DNA of 64,000 nt from Ehretia macrophylla (taxonomy: Eukaryota > Streptophyta > Magnoliopsida > Boraginales > Ehretiaceae): contig CM075772.1 in NCBI GenBank assembly GCA_037974665.1, positions 40,638,552 through 40,702,551 on the forward strand. Direction: 5' to 3'. Made by a program: the position numbers and the translations under genes. The notes beneath the pieces were generated by a model. It had not been told where the DNA came from. It did no database searches and saw nothing but the letters and a program-made list of their open reading frames with translations. Positions 1 through 11,461 of this stretch are shown piece by piece. Numbering within the stretch: the stretch's first letter is position 1; the number at the start of each line of letters is the position of its first letter.

Positions 1-285
1 CATTAATTTTCCTTCAAGTCAATAATAATTGTCTATATTTATAAATTAATTTATCAATAAATTGATATCTTTTTAAATTAATAAATTTTAGTTAATTGCA
101 CACTACTAATTTAACAATTTTATACTCTATTATGATCAGGTTGGAGTTTAGGATCCGTGGGCTTCACACTATTAGTTTGGTGCATGGGTCCAAGTGTTAG
201 GGTGAGCCTATAAATTCACGTGTTAGGATAAGACCCACGACTTTAGCCTAATACTTTAGTAGTTACGTGCTAATACTAGTAATCT

Positions 286-293
286 TATATAAA
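286..293 (+). promoter_or_regulatory. Candidate TATA box of the kinase-like gene
   Basis: A TATATAAA string lies in a GC-richer stretch, and the sequence after it (about 318-540) becomes pyrimidine-rich like a plant 5' leader. The coding exon begins about 950 bases downstream, so a leader intron would be needed; a good intron acceptor (AACAG) ends at 1256. This is inference from position and motif only. Confidence 0.35.
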
Positions 294-645
294 CCCCCTC
301 GTGCAATGATTAGAAAAACACTTTTGAGGGTTGCTTTGTCGTCTGGATGTCCGTACCTCGTTCAAGGATTCTCCTGTCCTTTTGGAGAGAGTGGCCCCAA
401 AGAGCAACCAAACTAGTTGTGACCTCGTCTTCAACTTTAAAACCTCTTTTATCTCTCCTTTTTTTTTTCTTCTTAATTTCCTTTTTCATATAAATATGTT
501 CTCTTGTATTATTCTTCTTTTCTCTCTTTAATTTTCTTCTTCTTCTTTTTTTTCGTCTTTTTATGCATGTGAAAATTTGAAATTTTTGGCCTTTATATTC
601 TGTAAACTTGTTGACTTCTAGCTAAACCCTTTTTATTTTTTAATT

Positions 646-651
<6 letters not shown>

Positions 652-684
<33 letters not shown>
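652..684. repeat. (TA)n microsatellite
   Basis: About sixteen uninterrupted TA units lie inside the presumed 5' leader intron of the kinase-like gene. Such tracts are length-variable and often useful as polymorphic markers. Confidence 0.95.
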
Positions 685-687
<3 letters not shown>

Positions 688-1256
688 CTTGTTCACGAAT
701 GTGGGTTTTTTTTTTTTTCTGCATTTAGTATACCTTGTGGAAATCACGTTAGCCTTTCATAAAGTTGTTAGCTTGTGGGCATGAGTTGCTCAACTCAGTA
801 TGTTTATGTATTTATTATGCAAAAATATGATTTCTTTATTTATTTTTCTTTTCCATTAGCATGTGAAGATTACAAATTTTAGCCCTTTGCTTCATATAAA
901 AGTTTTGAGATTGTGAAAAAGAGTGCTTATATATACATGTAGGTAGAACCTTATCACAAAAAATAATTAAACAGAATAACTTTATGCAATTGTAAGCATG
1001 GTTTTGTACAGAAAAAAAATGACATACTTGTGTATCAAGGTGTTATTGCTGTCGTTTTAGATGAGTTATAACATATGTTTGTTATCGGGGTATTCTTATT
1101 CATTGGATGCATACTTACTAGTAGTTACATATATGCATCTGCTTTGGTCTGAATCGATGAATCGGTATGCTAATGTAGTTTTCATTTCTTGTACTCTTTT
1201 CCGATTTCTTATTTCTTCACCTTCAACATTATTTCCATCTGCTTTGATTGGAACAG

Positions 1257-3872
1257 TGGAGGGAATGATGGACCATGGTTTTGCTGAAAGGCTGAAATTT
1301 AAGGATCTGGCGATGTTTACTGACAATTTTAGTGAAGAAAACTTTGTTGGTACTTTCCAATTTGGCAAAGTGTACCGCACAAAATTTCAGCGGTTTCTGC
1401 CTCAAATAGATGATGTGATGGTGAAGATATGGGAAGTTCCAAAGCGTAATGAGTATTTCCAGGGAGTTAATTTAGCCGGAGTGATGGTTCGTTGTTTGAA
1501 TAATTAAAAAATTCTTGAGTTTCTAATTAGTAGGTATCCTTTATGGATCCTCAGTATCATACTAGTGAGTGCTTCTTTTGTTTATTCTTTTCAGAGTGAA
1601 TTTATTTTACTTAAACATGAAAGACTGACAAAACATCCAAGGATGATAGAGCTTCATGGATTTTGCTGGGACGGTGAACATCTTGGCGCCCTTTATAATT
1701 TTAAGCCAATGGATACCGTTCATAACCTGATCCCTAAGGGTATGCATAATTCTGTGCCCTGTTTTATCCAATCAGATCATGTACAATTACTTGCAAATAC
1801 TCAATGATCTAGCAGTATCTGAATATCATGTCGAATTGATTATTGATGCTAAGTTGTGTTTTACTTATAGATAGCTTTACTTGGCTCTAAAGAAACAAGG
1901 TTGCCCTTGGATTTGCTCGCCTTCTTAAATTTTTGCATGCTGGAAATTCTGCGTATAATCCATTCCTGGTTCGCAATATTTCTGCTGCTCATATTTTGGT
2001 CGATGAGGTTTGATTTGTGCCTTATCTCATGATTTCTTTATGTAATTTGTCATTTTCTTTCATTTGTCAGAGAAGAGGAATGAAAGCTCATTGTTTCTCA
2101 AAGCAATATGTAAACTTCAGTAATGTTTCATGCAAGAATACAATCCCAAATTACATGACTTTGGCATGATTACTGGTGGAATTTTCCCTGATAGAGTGAT
2201 GTATGAATGTAATGGATGCAATGGGTATGTTGACCCAAATATTGGCTATTCAGGTATGTGAAATTATCAACGGTAAGAAGATAGGAGGGTTAAATATGTT
2301 TGTAAGTCCACCTATTAAATTACAAGTTTGGTCTGCAATGTCAAAGTTCAACATATATTGACCGTCTATGTTCTATGAGGAGTTATTTTGTTGTAGGTGC
2401 TTAAAGCACAATTTTGTTGTCCTATTGTTTATGTGAAACTACAGAGAGGTTAGGATCAAGATGTTATGAAATTCCCCTCTCAATTGAGGTGCATTTTTTC
2501 CTTGGGAGAGCCGAAGGCAACATCCTGTCTGGAGATTATTTGAGAAAAAAGACAGTGCTTTACGTGAACTATTGTTTTCGGGTCAGAAGGATGAAACATC
2601 TAGTCACTTAAAATTACGTTTTATGCTAAGATCATTTTGGAAAACTTGTCACATTGTTGTATTTCATTTTGGAAAACTTGTCACATTTCTGTATTTGGAC
2701 TAAAATGGGTTATGGCTAGAGCAATAAGGGAGATTTTGTTTAGCTTGAGATATATGTATAAGACGTAATAGGACGGGGAGATTGTAGGAGGCTGCTTCTT
2801 CTTAGAATTTCAAAGCCGACTGTTTCAGGCGCTTTCCTAGGCTGTGGCATCAGGAACTTTCTATGCTAATGATATGCATGACTGATCTGTAGGTCTAAAC
2901 ATTATAATTGCTAGCATTTTAAGTCTGCTATGTTACTTGTATTTCCTTCTTGATACTGTTTTTGAGGTGGGAAATAACTTTTGCAAAGTAGAAGTTTCAG
3001 AAAACTAACCTGGATACAGAGTGTGGCAAAATGCCTCGTTACAGGATATGCCAAATGACTGTAATTGGATCTTACATGGTTGAAGCAATGTTAAATGCGT
3101 TAGGTGCTGTACTGAACTGTAAGACGAGATGATGTCTGTTGATTTACATTCGTCAATTCCAATTCATAGCATACTGCTGCTCTACACTCATCCAACCCAC
3201 TTAGCTTGGACTATAAGCCATGTCATGGAGCCTGTTACTTAGTGGTTAAATATCGAATTTCTATTCTTTTCTGTTTTCTGGGTGGGGGGTGGGGGTGGGG
3301 GTTAGCCTTGCCTTGCGGTTCTAAAGTTCATGAAAATGCCGTATTCATTGATGGAAGTATCGTCAGGGACAACAACTGTTGGTGTCCCTAATCCAATTGA
3401 TTTTCTCTTCATGATGTGTGAGATGTTTTTTAATGTTTTGAAGCAGCAAGTCTTGAAATTATATCCCTATCATTTCCTAATAGCTTTTGGCATCTTTTTT
3501 GACAGGTAAATGGTCGGTGAAGTCCGATGTTTTTGCATTGGGGGTTGTATTGTTAAACCTAATAACCAAAAGAGTTGATAAGATAGGCGCTCCAATGCTC
3601 CTATCCTTTATTCTTAGGCCTGGGGTATATTCGAATCTTGTGAATCAGAAAACGGCAACGGAAAGTTCACCCTTTCACTTGTGGATCAAAGTTTAACACT
3701 GGACCTTGATTTTTCTTTAACGGATGGACATGAAATTACAGATTTAGCAATGAAATGCATAAATAGAATTGCAGATGAACGTCCTACTATGAAGCAAGTT
3801 GTGAAGTCTTTGCTGAAACTGCAAGTGACCAAGAAACATGCCGAGTTTCTGGGATTAGCCTCCAAATTGTAA
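1257..3872 (+). pseudogene. Decayed receptor-like/Pelle-type protein kinase-like gene (five coding exons)
   Basis: The exons read as a plant kinase-like protein: exon 1 (1257-1480, start ATG 1265) has the loop GTFQFGKVY and the VKIWE lysine strand. Exon 2 (1595-1739) reads LLKHERLTKHPRMIELHGFC. Exon 3 (1871-2007) holds KVALGFARLLKFLH and VRNISAAHILVDE. Exon 4 (about 2137-2253) has DFGMITGG. Exon 5 (3506-3872) has GKWSVKSDVFALGVVLL and the C-terminal DERPTMKQVVKSLLKL, ending at TAA 3870. Most junctions carry GT/AG signals in a consistent phase. In this plant subgroup, as I recall it, the HRD catalytic motif is normally replaced (here VRN), so an ancestral intact copy may already have been a pseudokinase. 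This copy looks dead: exon 3 has an in-frame TAA where relatives have a glutamine codon after FTWL, and exon 5 changes frame once between about 3655 and 3690. The phase into exon 4 is also off by one with the acceptor I chose. Family assignment is from memory of motifs, not a search. Confidence 0.75.
3280..3301 (+). other. G-quadruplex-capable tract in intron 4
   Basis: Four guanine runs of three to six bases are separated by single T bases, inside the roughly 1.25-kb last intron of the kinase-like pseudogene. The string fits the standard G4 pattern; folding is untested. Confidence 0.7.
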
Positions 3873-4213
3873 GCTAGTGTTGATGGCTAGTACCGTGTTT
3901 CAGCTCTGTTTGTTATTTAATCTTACCTTTTAGCTATGAAGTTCTGAAGTTTCAGCTACGATATTACCGGAACTACAATGTCCAGGACATAGCCCGTGGA
4001 GTCTATATTGGTGTGCGTTTTCATGTGCCAGACAAAAATTTGAGCTACATTCATAATGTTATGGAACTCTAGCATTAGAAGCATATTGAACCAAGAGTAG
4101 TAGTTTTGGAAACTAGTGCTTTGAGACTTTATTTATGTCATAATTTTAAAATATTGTAATACTATTTAAATTTCAATACAAATTCTTATTTATTTTCTGC
4201 AAATCTGGCATTG
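3873..4213. other. 3' flank of the kinase-like pseudogene
   Basis: AT-rich sequence between the last kinase exon and the target duplication of element A. It probably contains the old 3' untranslated region. I see no gene, repeat or structured motif in it. Confidence 0.5.
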
Positions 4214-4249
4214 GATGTTGTTACGACAAAAATTGGCAAATCCGGACTT

Positions 4250-5395
4250 CTTTCGGGTAGAGGTGGCATTTGGGTTGAGTCGACACAGACCCAGTTCAAC
4301 CCAGCACATGAAAATTTGGGCTCAGCTTAGCTCGAATGAAAGTGGGTTCGACTCGGCTCAACCCACTACATATAGGTGGGGCGAAGTGGGTCATATATTT
4401 TTGGATCTATTCCATTTGTACCTAAACCCATTTGTGTCCAACCCCAGCCCAACTCAGCCCATAAGCTTAGCTTAACCCAGCTCGAACCCAGTACAGGCCC
4501 AGTTCGAGCTCAGCTCAGGCCCAATTCGAGCCCAGATAAAGCCCATCTTGAGATTATAATTTGTACATGTAATTTTTCTTATAAATAATTAGTGTATTCA
4601 ACTTCATTTTATTACAAAACTATATATTTATTTTACTACCTATTGTCTCTTTATTTTACTACAAGAGAATACACAATATCTATGGTTATGGGGAAAGAAA
4701 ATCTTTTACAACGATTACGTTCAAATGTTTGAAATCATTTTGCTTACTTTGAAGAAAATGGGTATGTAATTTGTAACTATTGTGAACGTAAATATATATT
4801 TCGTCGTCAATTTAGAACTGGAACGCTTGTAAGACATCTTGTATCTCAACACTCAAATATTCCAAACTATTTTAATCCTCAACCACCGTCACTACCACCA
4901 CCAACAGGCCCAACACCCGCACAAGGAGCATAATAAAATAGAGAACTTATCTACCAACTTTCTTCAAGCATTTATGTAATGTTCTTTTTTAATATTTATT
5001 AGTAACGTATATGTGTCTCATGAACTTGTGGTTTGTTAAGTAATATTTTATCATTTATATTAATATTATCAATCACTTTATATCTTGTTAATTGTTAAAT
5101 TAACTTTTTCGTAAAAAAAAGTTAAGCTTAACCTTTTTTCGTTATTAATCCAACTATCAAAATTCAGAACACACTAATAAAAAATTAAAAAAAGATGGGC
5201 TGGCCCAGCCCAGCTCGCGACTTGTGGTAGCGGGCTCGTGGGCCGAGCTAGGTCCTATATTTCAAGAATTGAGCCCAGCCCAGCTCAGCCCACTAAACAT
5301 ATATGCTGAGCCGGGCTCATTTTTCTTAACCCACGATTCGGCCGGGCTGTACCGTGCCGTGCCGGGCTGGCCCATTTGCCAGCTCTACTTCCGAG
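4250..5395. mobile_element. hAT-superfamily DNA transposon remnant inside the LTR of element A, with 8-bp target duplications
   Basis: The element spans 4258-5387. Its ends are inverted: TAGAGGTGGCATTTGGG at the left and, as reverse complement, TAGAGCTGGCAAATGGG at the right. This matches the TAGAG-TGGCAAA-GGGC ends common in plant hAT elements. The flanking 8-mers CTTTCGGG (4250-4257) and CTTCCGAG (5388-5395) agree at 6 of 8 positions. The intact sister LTR near 11488 reads CTTCCAGG, the empty site. GGCCCAGC-rich subterminal motifs pack both ends (about 4270-4545 and 5190-5375), as is usual for hAT transposase binding. Only a short coding relic remains, so this is a non-autonomous deletion derivative. 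Confidence 0.85.
4714..4933 (+). pseudogene. BED zinc-finger fragment of a hAT transposase
   Basis: The frame reads NHFAYFEENGYVICNYC, then a basic stretch, then RHLVSQH. The cysteine pair is at 4772-4774 and 4781-4783 and the histidines at 4835-4837 and 4850-4852, the C-x2-C...H-x4-H pattern of BED fingers that hAT transposases use to bind their ends. The usual VW before NHF is V plus a stop codon (TGA). The frame continues through a proline-rich tail to TAA at 4931-4933. The catalytic and dimerisation domains are absent, so it cannot encode an active transposase. Confidence 0.75.
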
Positions 5396-6483
5396 GCTGG
5401 ACGAGTTCCCTTAACCGAATAATATTTTGTATGCTCTGTCCACCTTGCAACCCTCATAAATCCGGGGCAAACTATTAGCGGGGTTGTTATTAGCCCTGTG
5501 GGCTAATCTTACCCAAGTCTACAGCTCTGGTCTTTTGCTCCTGATAGGGCTTGATGGTCGGGGCTGGCACGACTGGCCTACTCCTTATCCTTGTCTTAGG
5601 GGTTTACCCTCTCTTGCTAGGTATTCTGCTAGGTCCTTACTCGTTACCATGTCAGCGAGGGCCGTATCAGATTTGTGCATCAAGTCCCGTTGTCCTGGAG
5701 CTCCGAGGTCCGACCTTCTGTCCCTGGTCGGTGCTCGATGGCCTGGGCTGACCTGTTTGGCAGGGCTGGACGAACCCCGTCAACCTGTGCTGTACGGACT
5801 ATAAGGGCTGGAATCTACTGTTTGAGGCTCCATCAGCTTATTTCCTGCAAAACAAGGACCCTTGGGGGATACCTAGGGGCCCCCTCCCACACTCAAGTCA
5901 GTTATGGGAGCAAGAGATTGCTTAATAGCATTAAAGTATTGCGTGAGAGCAAAGTGGTTGCTTAGGAACAATTAAGAAAGAGCTTGTCGTGTTAGAACGA
6001 GATACCTGTACTTTTAATGTCTACCTGTATATATAGTTTCTAAAATATGGAGTTGTAAGATAGGATAAATATAAATCCCACGATATTAGGCTTAAGGAGA
6101 TAATATCAAATGAGATGAGACAAATCCCTTATCTTTAGGCTCAAGGGGATAATATCCATATCCCTTATCTTCAGGAATCCAACAAAATCATTGTGTAGTT
6201 ATCCTTATCTCAAAACTCCTTTGTTATTCGTCTGCTGCACAGCACTCCCCGTGAGCCCAGGTCAGGACGTTGACGGGATTACCCCCTGTGAGCCCAGGTC
6301 AGGACGGTGGTAGGGCTACCTCTAGTAAGCCTCGGTCAGGACGCTGGTAGGGCTCCCAGCTCCGTGGGCTGGATCTTTCCGTCTGCTGCCCAGAGCTCTT
6401 TGTGAGCCCAGGTCCGAACATTGGCGTGGCTACCCCAGCTTCATAGGCCGAATCTTTCTAGGGCTCGAGATCTACCCTTATCA

Positions 6484-8880
6484 ATTGCCTCCCCAATCTC
6501 CTGAGCTCCGCAAGAGGTCAGAGAATTGTCATGTGGGTAGAGCTTCTTTATTCCCCCGTCAGTTTAGCTATTATAATCGCCACTTTGCAAACTAGATATA
6601 CCACCATCTCAGCTGGTCTACGTACCTTGAGATTCATGCCCCCTACTTCGCGTCGTCAAAAAGATCTCCTTTACGACATGGTTTTTGTATGACTCGGGCT
6701 AATGACCTTATTTTTGAATTCAACTCATGGCTTTCTTTTTGTGGTCTGGTCGGTGAGCCTTTAGACCCTCATATTAGTGAATTCAATTTTGAAGTTGCTC
6801 CTACTGATATTTTGGTGGAGCTTTGGTATGTTCCCCAAATCTTCTTTAGAGAGGTTTGAGAGCTTGTTGTGACTATTAAGGTTGGATGTAGAGGTGCTGT
6901 GAGATCAAGAAGAAAAGTTGACCAATGGAACAATTCGAGGCGTATGCCTTTTCAATGGGAGCGCGTATTACGAGCCTATAAGTACAAGCATATGATGTTA
7001 GAGCTAACTTTTAAGCTTGATTTAGCCCTCATCCCATGTTTATCTTGGGCTCTTACGGTCCCACCTCTGGTATTTTATTACTCTTGCAACGTTCGTGTGT
7101 TTGGCTCGAAATGACATTCGACATGTAATTTCTTTTTTAGCTAAGGGTAGTTCGACTTTGCCATTTATGGATCAACCCTGGCTTTTTGGCCTCCGACATA
7201 TGTCCGACTTGAGAATGACACTTCAACTTCTCTCTTGGCTCTTCTAATGTTTGACATGGCTCTTGGCCTTGCCTTGTGCTTGAGTTTGGGCTCAACTTTC
7301 CCGAGCTTTCCCTAGGTTCCACTTATACTTGAGCTCTTTGAAATTCTTTTGAGCTGGTCTTTCTTGATGAGAGGGGAGCGTTGAACACTTTGCTCTACTT
7401 AACTTGATTTTTGCTGTTCAGCCCTGGCTCTTTTGGAGCTCACAACTGGGCTCTATCTTTAGCTAAGTTTTCTTAGCGTTTGGGACTTGTGGGAGCCCTT
7501 TCGATTGTCTTTTCTAAACTTACCTTTGATTTCGACGGTCTAAGGGGGTTTTGGGTCCCTTCTCCGACATTTGGCCTAGGTTCATTTTGGCCTTTCTTGT
7601 ATCTCGACATGCTCTTCTTAGCCCTCGAGATATGTCGGGATTTGTCCTTGGCCATGTATGGATTGGCTTGGTCATTATGCTTAGCCTTGATCTATCGCGA
7701 GTTGGTTTCCAACTCAACTCGTTTCAGTTAGCCTTATGTCGACTTTATTTCAGTTCCTTCCGAGCTCAGAGATGTTTAGGCATCTCATTGAGGCCCTTCC
7801 TCGATCTCTTTCTAAGTTATTCTTAAGGTCTTAGGGAATTTAAAGGTTTGTTTCAACCTTCTTGCTAGCTTTATTGAGGCCTAGGGACTTGCGTGGAGCC
7901 CTTCTTCGGCCTTAACTGAGCTTTTTCGAGGTCCAGGGACTTATAGGGGGCCCTTTTTATGACCTTGAGCTCATTATATTTTTGTTGCAGAATCCATTTT
8001 TTTGGTGAAAGGGCTTTGTGTCATGGTTTGGCTCTTTTCAGCTTGGCTTTGACTCTTTCCTTGATCTCTTTATTTAGATCTCAATTGCCCCCCAGACCGG
8101 ATTGGCTGAGGTCTTTTATGTAATTCTAGCTTTGCTAGTCCCCACCTCTTTGAGAATGTGCTAAAGTTCAGCCTCTTTTTATTTTGAGGCTTGAGGAGCA
8201 TTTTGGCATATCCACTGGTTTTTTGGGTAAGATATATCTCTATGGGCCTCACGTTTGTCCCAATTTCTCTTGATGACCTTTAAATTGATGCCAACATCTT
8301 TAAGTCTTTTGACTCAAGTAGCCTTGAGTTCTTACGTCCTCGAGAGCTGACTTGATATTTAGGGGTAGTCGGCCTTGAGCTCTTACAACCTCGGGGGCTG
8401 GCTCGAAAGTTGGTGCTATTAAGCATTTTGTACCATTATATGATCTCTTGTTTGTGAAATAGGCCTCCCTGATTTTGGACCAACAATTTGCAGGTCCTTA
8501 AGTGAGAATGCTAATGATTTTTTGATTTCGGACCTGGTACTTGAGCATAGACTCTTAGTTATTTAGCTTAGGAAATTCCTTAATTAACTTCCTGCATACT
8601 TACTAAGGATGCTTTAGGCTTTAGTGGAGGTCATTTCTTGCTGGAAGGACCTACGGGGTTGTGATGCTTATCAAATGTTACAACTTAAGTGGGCTGAAGC
8701 CAATGCATCAGTCGGTGCTCAATTGTTCCAGGCTATGCTTGACTTTTGGAGCAAAGAGCTCAATGAACATCATGACCTAAATGGGCTATGTCGAGCTCTA
8801 TTTGGTGTTTGGATGCTTCTGGCTATACCCTCTATTGTTTGGTTCCTCATCGGCCTCGATATATGGCCTGAGGGATGATA
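6484..8880. other. Interior of element A, non-repetitive part
   Basis: This lies between the polypurine tract (minus strand of 6484-6500) and the tandem arrays. Several short open stretches occur on both strands (for example 6869-7114 and 7473-7655), but none shows a capsid, protease, RT, RNase H or integrase motif. By position, the plus strand here is where Tat elements may carry an antisense extra ORF. An open stretch near 6680-6860 could be a relic of one, but I cannot identify it. Confidence 0.5.
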
Positions 8881-8899
8881 ACCCGAATAGTTGCTAGGA

Positions 8900-9395
8900 A
8901 GATTCCGAAGGGTTCTTGTTTAAGCCTGGGGAGTAATGACCCCGGTGAAGGTACTGAGAACTCAGAGGGTTCTTGTCTTAGTCTGGGGAGTGATATCCCC
9001 TGTGACGGCTGGTACGACCCCGGAGGGATATTGTCTTGGCCTGGGGAGTAATGTCCCATATGGTGGTCGATGAGAGCCCGAAGGGTTCTCATCTTTGCTT
9101 GGGAAATAATATCCTTGGTAGTGGCTGGTGAGACCTTAGAGGGTTTTCATCTTGGCTTAGGGAGTAATGTCCCATATGGTGGCTGATGAGACCCGGAAGG
9201 GTTTTCATCTCTTCTTGGGAAGTAAAAACCCTAGTAATGGCTGGTGAGACCTCGGAGGGTTCTCGTCTTGGCTTAGGGAGTAATGTCCCATATGGTGGCT
9301 AATGAGACCCCGAAGAGTTCTCGTCTTTGTCTGGGGAGTATATCTCCTGTGGTGGCTGGAGACCCCAGAGGATTCTCGTCTTAGCCTTCAGGGTG
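8900..9395. repeat. Tandem array 1 of element A, about nine units of about 58 bp
   Basis: The core 'agggttctcgtctt...ctggggag.aatgtccc...ggctg.tgagacc' recurs near 8907, 8967, 9025, 9082, 9139, 9197, 9256, 9314 and 9368. Units differ by several bases, so the array is not freshly expanded. It lies in the untranslated interior, as reported for some Tat elements (Retand). Confidence 0.9.
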
Positions 9396-9519
9396 CTGCA
9401 ACCCTTAATAGTGTTGAGCTCTTATGGCTTATAGGCCAGCCCTAGTAGCCTGGAGGAGCTTGGGAGACTTCTGCTGTGACTAGGCTGAGTTGGTCACCCA
9501 TTTTTTATGCCAAATGAGC

Positions 9520-10065
9520 TCCACTGAAGTTGGGGGAACCCTATCGAGTTTAGGAGAATTGTTTCTTCTTGAGCTTAGGAGAGTTTCGATAATCTGCTGG
9601 GTTGAGGAGAACTCCTGCCTTTTGAGGTACGAAAAGCTCCGATGCTTGGCTGGGCTATGGAGAGCTCCGCTAATTTTAGGAGAGCTCCGATACTCTGCTG
9701 GACTGAGGAGAGCTCATGCCCTTTGAGGTAAGAAGAGCTCCGCTGATTTTAGGAGAGCTCTGATACTCGTGGGCTGAGGATAGCTCATGCCCTTTGAGGT
9801 AACAAGAGCTCCGCTGATTTTAGGAGAGCTCCAATACTCTGTTGGGCTAAGAAGAGCTCCGTTGATTTTGAGAAAGCTCTGATACTTTGTTGGGCTGAGC
9901 AGAGCTCTTGCCCTTTGAGGTAAAAAGAACTCCGCTGATTTTAGGAGAGCTCCGATAATCTTGGGCTGAGGAGAGCTCCTGCCCTTTGAGGTAAGAAGAG
10001 CTCCACTGATTTTAGGAGAGCTCCGATACTCTGCTGGGCTAAGGAGAGCTCCGCTAATTTTGGGC
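9520..10065. repeat. Tandem array 2 of element A, GAGAGCTCC modules
   Basis: Three alternating modules recur irregularly with a composite period of about 70-75 bp: 'gggctgaggagagctc', 'tgccctttgaggtaagaagagctccg' and 'ctgattttaggagagctccgatactct'. GAGGTA anchors occur near 9624, 9725, 9798, 9916 and 9990. It directly follows array 1 but is unrelated in sequence. Confidence 0.85.
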
Positions 10066-11461
10066 TGATTTGATTACCTCATTGTGGGTTAGCGTACGCC
10101 TCAACAAATTATCTCATCACTGTTGGACTTACACCTGGATATCACAATGACATTTACACGAGCTATTCTTTTGCTCTCTCTTTTAATGATAAGTCAATTG
10201 AGAAAAAGCGTTAGGAGATGCATCTTGAGCATTTTAAACATAATTTTCAGATATTTAAATGTATCTCTAGCTCGCATTGACCGAAGTAAATCCAAATCAG
10301 AGTTAAAACAAGGCAAAAATGAAACAAAATGTTGCTGAAACTTCAGGTTCGTCATTTCTGGATAGCTCAGACACATTTTGCAAAAATGGTCATAACTTTA
10401 TCTAGGAAGCTCCAATTCATGAACTGTTTAAAGCATTAGAACCTAGACTTGTAAGGATTTTTGCCCATATATAAATCACCAGCCAATTATTTCTCAATTG
10501 GAGCAGTTTTTTACTCAAAGTCAGCCTGAAAAAATCTTATTTGTAACCTTGCTATATCTCAGGCTTCTTTCATAGTGTAATTTTTTGCCTCTTACACTAC
10601 CTCAAAATGCAGTAGTATGACTAGCTAGGTTGTCATTATGCATGTCAAATATATGCACTGCAGGTCAAACCATAATTATAGGCATCATAAATTAGCTCTG
10701 ACATATTGTTCCCTAAAACACTTATTTTCTTCAGGTGTTTTATCAAACACTTTGAGTGCACATCATAACAGGCATGCATTTGTATAAGTTTTCTCATGTA
10801 AATTGCAAATTGACATTTTATCAAACATCTTCGACATATAACATAAGAGATATATAATTTGTGTCTAAGTTTCCTGATGCCAAGTTTACCTTGGCATTCT
10901 ATCGAATACCTTAAGTGTTTTGCTAAGAACACATACTTATAGGTGTTTGCCAAACTAATGTTATTTCTAGATAACATCACATATTAGAATCAAAATGCAA
11001 GGATAATGACAAACATGCTGTAAGTGATGTTTTGGACATTATTATGCACACATATATATGTCTTCTTTTAAGCTATGATACAAGCATGTTATGGTATGAA
11101 AAAATAGTAGCATGGACTTGGCTAGTCACGTTGTGTAATATAACAATCATTAGATATCTTGTCAAAACAACAAGGTTGAGAATTGTGAGTGAATCATACA
11201 CTTTAATTAGGCAGTAGCTCGTATAACATCAACATGTCAACTGATAAAGACAATATCAGTGCCTTATCACTAAACTTTAATGAAACATATAGTTAACATG
11301 AATGTATAGTATGTAAATGCTTAACAAACTGGGTGATCAACTTAATGTAATAAGCAATCAATAGATGGTAGCTAACACAGGGCAAGTATTATCATTACTT
11401 ATCTTGCACAAATGTGGTTTCTTAGTGGGATAATCCTTGGTTCCCACAGACGACGCCAAAC
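10066..11461. other. Leader side of element A interior
   Basis: AT-rich sequence between the tandem arrays and the primer-site end of element A. Open stretches up to 111 codons exist (for example 10645-10980 minus), but their composition is that of random AT-rich DNA and no domain is visible. Confidence 0.5.
11430..11461 (-). promoter_or_regulatory. Primer-binding region of element A
   Basis: The reverse complement reads GTTTGGCGTCGTCTGTGGGA immediately inside the right LTR. The same block, GTTTGGCGCCGTCTGTGG, occurs in element F. It fixes the element orientation as minus. Which tRNA primes it cannot be told from here. Confidence 0.75.

Larger units (their letters stand above)
4219..6483 (-). 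repeat. Element A left LTR (3' LTR), interrupted by hAT
   Basis: Matches 11462-12552 along its length once the hAT at 4258-5387 is set aside. It is about 1.13 kb without the insert. It carries about 38 bp near 5480-5510 that the right LTR lacks. Confidence 0.85.

Noticed and set aside
5224-5965. Open frames at the right end of the hAT and in the adjoining LTR of A
   Set aside because: The hAT end is made of GGCCCAGC subterminal motifs and the LTR frames recur in the right LTR (11621-12035). No domain is visible.
10645-10980. A 111-codon minus-strand frame in the interior of element A
   Set aside because: AT-rich, cysteine- and tyrosine-rich random-looking translation with no motif and no support from layout.
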